A stretch of DNA of 6,510 bases, from NCBI GenBank assembly GCA_012270665.1, contig JAAXHY010000033.1, forward strand, positions 1 through 6,510. Direction: 5' to 3'. Positions 1-4,727 of the stretch are shown one piece after another. The position numbers and the translations under genes are program-made. The notes under the pieces are model-generated. The model saw only the letters and a program-made list of their open reading frames with translations. It did not search any database and was not told the DNA's origin. Each line of letters opens with the position of its first letter. Within the stretch, counting starts at the first letter, position 1. The DNA comes from Dehalococcoidia bacterium. GTDB lineage: Bacteria; Chloroflexota; Dehalococcoidia; SAR202; UBA11138.

Positions 1-42
1 GGCGGCGAATGATAGTATAGCGATACCGACGCTTGATTTAAG

Positions 43-49
43 AAGGAGG
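43..49 (+). promoter_or_regulatory. Strong Shine-Dalgarno of the extradiol dioxygenase gene
   Basis: AAGGAGG lies 5 nt upstream of the ATG at 55 and is a near-perfect match to the 16S rRNA anti-Shine-Dalgarno. It settles the start codon. The 42 bases before it are too few to show a promoter, which probably lies upstream of the window. Confidence 0.8.
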
Positions 50-54
50 GTCAG

Positions 55-1128
55 ATGGGCGAAGTCTTGGGAGTTGGCGTTACACACTACCCACCGCTGA
101 TGGGGCCTCCTGGCTCCTACGCGAATATCCTGCGGCGCGTTCTCACCAGCCCGCTGCTCTCGGAGGACAAGAAAAACCCCGAAAACTGGCCTGACCCGAT
201 GCGTAAGGAGCATGCCAACGAAGAGGCGCTCGCCGAACGCCACCAGGCGCGAATGGTGGCGAACTTCCGAAAGGCGCGCGAGGCGATTGACGACTTCGAC
301 CCGGACGCCGTGATTATCTTCGGCGACGATCAGTACGAGAACTTCAAAGAGGACATAGTCCCGCCGTTCTGCGTGTTCATTCACGACCGGATGGAGAGCG
401 CGCCGTTTTCCGGGGGAGCCGGAAACGTTTGGAAAGAGCCGTCTGATACTCTATTCATACATAAGGGCGACCGATCTCTTGCGCAGCGCATCGCCACGCA
501 ACTGATCGAGCGCGGCTTCCCGATCAGCTTCTCCTACTCCAACAGCCACTTTGCCGAGGGACACGGTCCCAGTATGCTAACGCACGCATTCCTGAACGCG
601 CTGCTCTATCTCGACTGGGACAGAAAGGGCTTTGACTATCCGGTCATTCCCATACAGGTAAACTGCTACGGCGAGGATGTGATAAGCAGCAGGGGCGGTT
701 CCGGCCATCTCGATCCTGATAGCCAGGACCCGTATTTCCGAGAATTCAAGAGTCCCCCCGGTCCCACGCCCGCGTCCTGCTTCCAACTTGGAGAGAAGGT
801 ACGCGAAGTCCTCGATGACACGCCCGGCCGGTTTGTTGTGATGGCATCCTCGGGATGGTCACACGCCTTCCTCTGCGCCGGAAACGACTGGCTGTACCCG
901 GACGTCGAGACCGACAGAAAGCGCATTGAAGAACTCCGCGCCGGACTACACCACAAGTGGGCGCATCTGACCAATGCAGAGATAACCCAGGCTGGCGACC
1001 AGGAATTCAAGAACTGGATATGCCTCGCCGGCTCTATGCAGGACCGCCAGGCCGTCGTAATAGACTACATGGAAACCTACATCTTCAACTCCAATAAGTG
1101 CTTCGCCATATTCCCGACCACGAACTGA
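55..1128 (+). CDS. LigB-type class III extradiol ring-cleavage dioxygenase
   Basis: The 357-aa product resembles the catalytic subunit of protocatechuate 4,5-dioxygenase (LigB), a cytoplasmic Fe(II) enzyme that opens catecholic rings next to the diol. Compared from memory with LigB, it keeps the N-terminal THYPPLM block with metal ligand His11, a central GHG block (His170), the SSGWSH block with the probable acid/base His270 (LigB His195), and AGDQEFKNW with Glu317 (LigB Glu242). The block that normally reads NDHxxxF is GDDQYENF (residues 90-97), so Gln93 occupies the position of iron ligand His61. About 30 extra residues lie between His11 and this block, and the protein is longer than LigB (about 300 aa). 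No LigA-type small subunit gene is nearby. A strong Shine-Dalgarno AAGGAGG (43-49), five bases before the ATG, fixes the start. It leads a same-strand cluster with an SDR and a Rieske oxygenase. The family is secure; substrate and activity are not. Confidence 0.88.
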   Translation: MGEVLGVGVTHYPPLMGPPGSYANILRRVLTSPLLSEDKKNPENWPDPMRKEHANEEALAERHQARMVANFRKAREAIDDFDPDAVIIFGDDQYENFKEDIVPPFCVFIHDRMESAPFSGGAGNVWKEPSDTLFIHKGDRSLAQRIATQLIERGFPISFSYSNSHFAEGHGPSMLTHAFLNALLYLDWDRKGFDYPVIPIQVNCYGEDVISSRGGSGHLDPDSQDPYFREFKSPPGPTPASCFQLGEKVREVLDDTPGRFVVMASSGWSHAFLCAGNDWLYPDVETDRKRIEELRAGLHHKWAHLTNAEITQAGDQEFKNWICLAGSMQDRQAVVIDYMETYIFNSNKCFAIFPTTN

Positions 1129-1157
1129 CAACCAACAACTACAAACTGAGAACTCCA
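1123..1157 (+). repeat. Degenerate heptanucleotide tandem array (5 units, AACTGAn-like)
   Basis: Five consecutive 7-nt units begin at 1123, 1130, 1137, 1144 and 1151, and every one starts with AAC (four with AACT). Units 1 and 4 are AACTGAC and AACTGAG. The first unit includes the TGA stop of the dioxygenase gene and the last ends 2 nt before the SDR start codon, so the array fills the whole spacer. It leaves no good Shine-Dalgarno for the SDR gene. The period is seen directly; whether it has a function is unknown. Confidence 0.55.
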
Positions 1158-1159
1158 AA

Positions 1160-1960
1160 ATGAAACTGGCAGGAAAGGTGGCCGTCGTCACCGGAACCAG
1201 TCCCAACATAGGGGGTGGAATTGCGATAGGCCTCGCCGAAGAGGGCGCGAAACTGGTTTGTGTTGACATACGGCCTGACTACGCGGAGCAGTGCGCGAAA
1301 CACATCCGCGAGCGTTCGGGCGAAGCGATAGGCGTGACCTGCGACGTCACCGACGACGAGCAGGTCCGCGAGATGGTCCAGCAGGCCAAAGACGCTTTCG
1401 GGGGCGTTGACATACTTGTCAACAGTGCGGTCATATTCAACCAGAAGGGTGTCCTGGACATGCCACTCGACGAATGGGACAGCCAGATAGGAGTCATACT
1501 CACCGGCGCGTTCCTCTGCACCAAGCGCGTGGCTAACCTGATGGTCGAGCAAGAGACGCGAGGCAGCGTCATCAATATAATATCCACCGCGGGACACCAG
1601 GGACAGCCCGGCAACGTGGGCTACTGCACGGGCAAGAGCGGCCTGCTCAACTTTACTCGCTCCGTTGCGATGGAACTTGCGCCGCGCGGCATCCGCGTCA
1701 ATAGCCTGACGCCGACTGCCACCGACCCAAGCGAGGCCGCTGACATGGCGGACACCTGGGGTATAGCTCGCGGAGAACGCGGGGCGAGAGGTCCGGGCGA
1801 CCACTTCTTGCGCGGTGTGCCTATGGGCGAACTGCCACGACCCTCGCACTACGCCCGCGCCGTCGCCTTCCTCGCCTCGGATGACGCGGAGATGATAACC
1901 GGGATGGATCTGAGAGTGGACGCCGGAGCGGTCGCCCGATACTGGGCCTGGACGCCCTGA
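1160..1960 (+). CDS. Short-chain dehydrogenase/reductase (SDR family)
   Basis: The 266-aa product is a classical-length SDR: a single Rossmann domain that oxidises or reduces an alcohol/carbonyl with NAD(P). Visible elements are the nucleotide-binding TGTSPNIGGG (residues 11-20), an acidic Asp36 at the end of the second strand suggesting NAD(H) preference, the CDVTD block (61-65), and the catalytic Ser142, Tyr155 and Lys159 (YCTGK). Two deviations stand out. The usual NNAG motif reads NSAV (88-91), and the tetrad Asn on helix 4 (usual vNLtG) is Ile113 in VILTG. Ser, Tyr and Lys are intact, so the enzyme could still work. The start matches the family N-terminus (MKLAGKVAVVTG) although the Shine-Dalgarno is weak. 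It follows the dioxygenase gene by 31 nt and precedes the Imm-like gene by about 19 nt. In this context it may dehydrogenate a diol or ring-cleavage intermediate. Ile codons are strongly biased to ATA (12 of 16). Confidence 0.9.
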   Translation: MKLAGKVAVVTGTSPNIGGGIAIGLAEEGAKLVCVDIRPDYAEQCAKHIRERSGEAIGVTCDVTDDEQVREMVQQAKDAFGGVDILVNSAVIFNQKGVLDMPLDEWDSQIGVILTGAFLCTKRVANLMVEQETRGSVINIISTAGHQGQPGNVGYCTGKSGLLNFTRSVAMELAPRGIRVNSLTPTATDPSEAADMADTWGIARGERGARGPGDHFLRGVPMGELPRPSHYARAVAFLASDDAEMITGMDLRVDAGAVARYWAWTP

Positions 1961-1967
1961 GACATAC

Positions 1968-1974
1968 GGAAGGA
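1968..1974 (+). promoter_or_regulatory. Shine-Dalgarno that favours the second of two adjacent ATGs
   Basis: GGAAGGA lies 2 nt before the ATG at 1977 and 5 nt before the ATG at 1980. The latter spacing is the usual one, so translation of the small membrane protein probably starts at 1980. Confidence 0.5.
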
Positions 1975-1979
1975 CGATG

Positions 1980-2174
1980 ATGGACACCGCCATTGTCATA
2001 GCCATAGCAGTCATAGCCCTGGTCGTATATCTGCTCCCCTCCATCATCGTCCTGATCAGGGGACACAGAAATCGTCGCGCGCTCGTCTGCTACAACATAC
2101 TCGGAGGCTGGATGATATTCCCCTGGTTCATCACTATGGTCTGGGCAACCTACAACGACCCGTCATCCCGCTGA
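1980..2174 (+). CDS. Small two-helix membrane protein, superinfection-immunity (Imm-like) family
   Basis: The 64-aa product (65 if the overlapping ATG at 1977 is used) has a hydrophobic helix at about residues 4-26 with an internal LLPS, then a short basic loop RGHRNRR, then a second hydrophobic helix at about residues 38-57 containing GGWMIFPWF and MVWA. The order helix, GHRN-type loop, N-x-x-x-GW, VWA matches what I recall of the Pfam superinfection immunity family (Imm_superinfect, named after phage T4 Imm, which blocks entry of superinfecting phage DNA at the inner membrane). Homologues are common in bacterial chromosomes with no proven phage role. It is predicted to be an inner-membrane protein with the Arg-rich loop in the cytoplasm. 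It lies between the SDR and Rieske genes on the same strand with short gaps, so it is probably co-transcribed with them. Its role here is unknown; an accessory membrane role is as plausible as phage exclusion. Confidence 0.72.
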   Translation: MDTAIVIAIAVIALVVYLLPSIIVLIRGHRNRRALVCYNILGGWMIFPWFITMVWATYNDPSSR

Positions 2175-2208
2175 ACACAAGCGGCTGACAGACCGCAAAT
2201 CCAGAGAC

Positions 2209-2214
2209 AGGAGG
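2209..2214 (+). promoter_or_regulatory. Shine-Dalgarno of the Rieske oxygenase gene
   Basis: AGGAGG, 4 nt before the ATG at 2219, is strong and fixes the start ahead of the Rieske domain. The 44-nt spacer after the Imm-like gene shows no convincing terminator, which is consistent with co-transcription. Confidence 0.7.
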
Positions 2215-2218
2215 CATC

Positions 2219-3493
2219 ATGGCTGGCGTAATCGCGCAATCACCACGCAGGGCGGATACCGGCTCACGCGCGTCCAATGGCAGTATACCGAGACTGACGG
2301 GGGACATCCGCCACCTGGTGCCCAAACTGGGACTGCGAAACTATTGGTACCCCGCAATCGGCGCCAAGAGGGTCGGCCAACGCAATCCCGTCCAGCTGGC
2401 TATGCTGGGCGATGTAGTATGTCTCTTCAGAGGTACAAACGGCGAAGTCGTAGCCATCCAGGACGTCTGCCCCCACAGAGGCGCGCTGTTCTCAGAGGGT
2501 ACATGTCACTGGCAGGGAACCGTCACCTGCCCCTACCACGGTTGGGTCTATGACGAGCGCGGCAAAAACGTGGCGGTGCTGGGCGAAGGCCCCGACTCCG
2601 GCGTCTGCGGAAAGGTGGGAACCGAGGCGCGCGTCTATCCGACCCGGACCCTCAAGGGAGTCGTCTTCATCTGGATGGGTGAGGACGATCCCGCTCCCAT
2701 CGAAGAAGACGTTCCGGAAGAATTCTTCGATCCCGACACCCGCATCTTCTTCAACGACACCATATACTGGAAGACCAATTGGGAGGTCGGGCTTGAAAAC
2801 TCGATGGACGCCCACGTGAACTACCTCCACCGCGATCATCTCCAGGCCATGCTGGGCAATCCTATGTACATGCCGCGCGGCGCGTCCGGATCCAAGGTCG
2901 CCTTCACCGGCAATGGCTTCAAGAGCCTGACCGAAACGCCTGAGAATCCGCCCCAGGACATCTATCCTGAACTCGGTTGGAAATGGCCCAAGCACAGGCT
3001 CCGAAAGTTCTGGTCATGGATTTTCAACCCGTTCTTCAAGGCTACGAGCGTCCCGCCCTCACCAACGAAGAGCGAACGCTGGAGCATGGGACACCGACTG
3101 CCGGGCATGTTCCGCGCAGGCGTCGCGCCCACCGGCGGCGCGGCGCGACGCCCGAGACCCCGAGGCGGCGGACTCTTCGGCCTCTATACCCGCTGGACAG
3201 TGCCGGTCGAGGATTGGCTGACACGAGTCTGGTACTTCCATTCGACCAAGCCGTCCAACCCCATTGCGTCGGGGTGGTACTGGCTGCTCTACTGGACAAA
3301 CTACCGCTGGCTGGTCGAGTACAACTTCTCACAGCAGGACATGAGCGTAATGGAAAACCAGCGCTACGACTGGCCGGAGAAGCTGTCCGGCACGGATGCC
3401 GAGGTAGTGCAGTGGCGGCGACTCGTAGTCACCAAGCATTTCGGAGGCCGAAACGCGGAGTTCGATCACCGTCTTCCCGTCGTATCAGACTAG
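2219..3493 (+). CDS. Rieske non-heme iron aromatic-ring oxygenase, alpha subunit
   Basis: The 424-aa product is an oxygenase alpha subunit that uses a Rieske [2Fe-2S] cluster and a mononuclear Fe(II) to hydroxylate or O-/N-dealkylate organic substrates. The Rieske ligands are Cys84-x-His86 and Cys104-x-x-His107 (CPHRG and CPYHGW), 17 residues apart. The catalytic domain carries Asp197, His199 and His204 in NSMDAHVNYLH (the bridging Asp and two iron-binding His) and Asp374 in SQQDMSVMEN as the probable third iron ligand. Overall layout (NYWYPAIG near residue 41, KTNWEVGLEN before the iron site) resembles alpha-only oxygenases of the CarAa group. No beta subunit, ferredoxin or reductase gene is in the window, so electron-transfer partners must be encoded elsewhere. 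A leader of about 30 residues precedes the core. An Arg/Gly/Pro-rich stretch at residues 306-318 looks like a flexible loop insertion. AGGAGG at 2209-2214, 4 nt before the ATG, supports the start. The substrate cannot be assigned. Confidence 0.93.
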   Translation: MAGVIAQSPRRADTGSRASNGSIPRLTGDIRHLVPKLGLRNYWYPAIGAKRVGQRNPVQLAMLGDVVCLFRGTNGEVVAIQDVCPHRGALFSEGTCHWQGTVTCPYHGWVYDERGKNVAVLGEGPDSGVCGKVGTEARVYPTRTLKGVVFIWMGEDDPAPIEEDVPEEFFDPDTRIFFNDTIYWKTNWEVGLENSMDAHVNYLHRDHLQAMLGNPMYMPRGASGSKVAFTGNGFKSLTETPENPPQDIYPELGWKWPKHRLRKFWSWIFNPFFKATSVPPSPTKSERWSMGHRLPGMFRAGVAPTGGAARRPRPRGGGLFGLYTRWTVPVEDWLTRVWYFHSTKPSNPIASGWYWLLYWTNYRWLVEYNFSQQDMSVMENQRYDWPEKLSGTDAEVVQWRRLVVTKHFGGRNAEFDHRLPVVSD

Positions 3494-3526
3494 AACGGAA
3501 GCGGAGAAGACAGTATAAGTTGACCT

Positions 3527-3565
3527 CCATAGGGCGATGAGGGCCTCGATCCTGTCGCCCTATGG
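3527..3565. terminator. Perfect 11-bp inverted repeat at the convergent gene junction; possible bidirectional terminator
   Basis: CCATAGGGCGA at 3527-3537 is the exact reverse complement of TCGCCCTATGG at 3555-3565, with a 17-nt loop that contains a smaller inverted repeat (GAGG and CCTC). It sits between the Rieske stop (3493) and the end of the GNAT gene on the opposite strand. Its right arm includes the GNAT stop codon (3560-3562). The position suits termination from both sides. Neither strand has a T-run after the stem, so it is not a canonical intrinsic terminator; RNA 3'-end protection or a protein-binding site are alternatives. Confidence 0.5.
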
Positions 3566-4519
3566 CATCTCAAGACGGAGAGTCTCTACCTCTCTGCCAC
3601 CCAGGTCGAACGATTCACCTTTGCCAACGGTCTTGAATCCGATGGATTCAAACAGGCTCAACTTCTCCTCGTCCTCGACCGAAACGGTGGCTCGAACAGG
3701 AGAAGACTTCCTGTCCGCGCACCAGCCGACCGCCCTCTGAATGAGTTCTCTCCAGGAATCGGCTTTCTCCATGCGTGTAAATCCGTCCACACTGCATCCG
3801 CCTTCCGCGTCCAGTAGCGCCGAAGAGAGACCCGCCAGTTGGCCCATCTCATCGCTTGCGCAAAACCAGGCCCCTTGCCCATCTTTGGTCAGAGCGGAAT
3901 AACGGCGATACAAGCCGAGGCACGAATCCTGTACCGCATAGCGCGTTGACATCATACCCGTGTTGAAATCCAGCGCCCGCCAGTCATGTGGAGATACTAG
4001 GAGGGGTATCATTGGCGCCCGGTCGGCAGGGGATGGTTCTCTGACTCCAACCGGTCCGAGTCCGCGGAAGTAATCTACGAGGAATTCCTCGGGCGACCTG
4101 CCGTCCAGCACATTCACCATCAGATTCGCTCCAGCCAGCTTGCGCCACCCAAGACGGAAGTAGATTCTCGCCGCGGCGTGGTTCACCGTGCCCAGAAAGA
4201 TAGCCTCTCCACCCCCATCCGCGAAGTCGTCTCTGGCCTGTCGCGTCAATTCGGTCGCAATGCCGGTCCGCCTTGCCTCGGGACTGGTTGCGACTTCACC
4301 CAGTCCGCCCAACGCGGGCAGAGTCCTCGAACTCGCCGCAAGGCACGCGCCCGCCAGATTCCCTCCCAGCCTTCTGGTATAGACCGTAATGCGGGAATGC
4401 GTTCCCTCGCTCCCCAGCAGCGTCTCCGGCGTCACGTCTATCGGCCCTCCGAAGATCGGCTCCCAGAACGCGAAGAGTTCGTCCACTAGACTGGGTTCCA
4501 GGGGCGCTTCGAGTCTCAT
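3560..4519 (-). CDS. Two-domain GNAT-family N-acetyltransferase
   Basis: The 319-aa product appears to be a tandem GNAT protein, transferring an acyl group from acetyl-CoA to an amine. The N-terminal domain (about residues 1-150) has a clear motif A, VATSPEARRTGIATEL (76-91), with the acetyl-CoA-binding R-x-x-G-x-A at 83-88, and a motif B-like NHAAARIYFRLGWRK (113-127). The second half (about 157-319) starts with a typical GNAT opening (VREPSPADRAPM) and ends with LFESIGFKTVGKG (289-301), again motif B-like. It has no R/Q-x-x-G-x-G/A, so this copy is probably degenerate or structural. The layout recalls mycothiol synthase and Eis-type proteins, but no specific assignment is justified. The start at 4519 is supported by GAGG (complement of 4527-4530), 7 nt upstream. 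It is transcribed toward the catabolic cluster and away from sucC, so it is probably an independent unit. Confidence 0.8.
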   Translation of the reverse strand: MRLEAPLEPSLVDELFAFWEPIFGGPIDVTPETLLGSEGTHSRITVYTRRLGGNLAGACLAASSRTLPALGGLGEVATSPEARRTGIATELTRQARDDFADGGGEAIFLGTVNHAAARIYFRLGWRKLAGANLMVNVLDGRSPEEFLVDYFRGLGPVGVREPSPADRAPMIPLLVSPHDWRALDFNTGMMSTRYAVQDSCLGLYRRYSALTKDGQGAWFCASDEMGQLAGLSSALLDAEGGCSVDGFTRMEKADSWRELIQRAVGWCADRKSSPVRATVSVEDEEKLSLFESIGFKTVGKGESFDLGGREVETLRLEMP

Positions 4520-4623
4520 TGATGTGCCTCGCTATCACAGATTGAACAGTTTTGACGTTTGGACCCTCTATCATCCTGAGAAAGACATGATAGACGAGAT
4601 GTTATCCGAAAGGCTTATCCTGT

Positions 4624-4652
4624 TTCACCCGTCTCGCCATATCCGATATACT
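4624..4652 (+). promoter_or_regulatory. Predicted sigma70-type promoter of sucCD
   Basis: TTCACC (4624-4629, 4 of 6 to the -35 consensus) and TATACT (4647-4652, 5 of 6 to the -10 consensus) are separated by exactly 17 nt. A start of transcription near 4659 would give a leader of about 70 nt before sucC. It lies in the 208-bp region between the divergent GNAT and sucC genes. The call rests on consensus matching only. The rest of this intergenic region shows no gene. Confidence 0.45.
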
Positions 4653-4666
4653 TCAAGCGCGCTTGA
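4653..4666. promoter_or_regulatory. Perfect 14-bp palindrome at the predicted sucCD transcription start; candidate operator
   Basis: TCAAGCGCGCTTGA equals its own reverse complement. It begins directly after the predicted -10 hexamer and would cover the +1 site, where a bound dimeric repressor would block transcription. A second, shorter palindrome, ATATCCGATAT (4639-4649), overlaps the -10 from the other side. No regulator gene is present in the window. Confidence 0.4.
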
Positions 4667-4680
4667 CGAACTCAGGGGTC

Positions 4681-4696
4681 GGCCTGAACATAGGCC
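4681..4696 (+). other. Short hairpin in the predicted sucC leader
   Basis: GGCCT (4681-4685) and AGGCC (4692-4696) form a 5-bp stem with a 6-nt loop, about 20 nt before the sucC Shine-Dalgarno. The stem is short and could arise by chance. No riboswitch family is recognised. Confidence 0.2.
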
Positions 4697-4727
4697 CTGC
4701 CCGCTATTTATACACGGAGACCCACAC

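Noticed and set aside
1123..1157. Heptamer arrays considered as part of a CRISPR or origin iteron array
   Set aside because: Units are 7 nt with no spacers, degenerate, and confined to short intra-operon gaps; no cas, rep or dnaA-box context is present.
1139..2047. 302-codon open frame on the - strand opposite the SDR gene
   Set aside because: It is antisense to a clear SDR and has low-complexity Arg/Gly/His-rich translation with no recognisable motif; long antisense frames are expected in GC-rich coding DNA.
2181..2196. GCGG/CCGC inverted repeat between the Imm-like and Rieske genes
   Set aside because: The stem is only 4 bp with an 8-nt loop and no T-run; too weak for a terminator and easily due to chance.
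2977..3540. 187-codon + strand frame overlapping the end of the Rieske gene, considered as a sign of frameshift
   Set aside because: The Rieske frame stays open and keeps family features on both sides of the Arg-rich stretch, including Asp374, so no frameshift is needed.
4705..4713. TATTTATAC as a -10 element for sucC
   Set aside because: It lies directly before the Shine-Dalgarno, leaving almost no leader, and no -35-like hexamer is found 16-18 nt upstream; the pair at 4624-4652 fits better.
4389..4727. Upstream in-frame extension of the sucC open frame
   Set aside because: The SucC family starts at MKIHEYQ (4728), which has its own Shine-Dalgarno; the extension runs antisense through the GNAT start and shows no similarity to the family.
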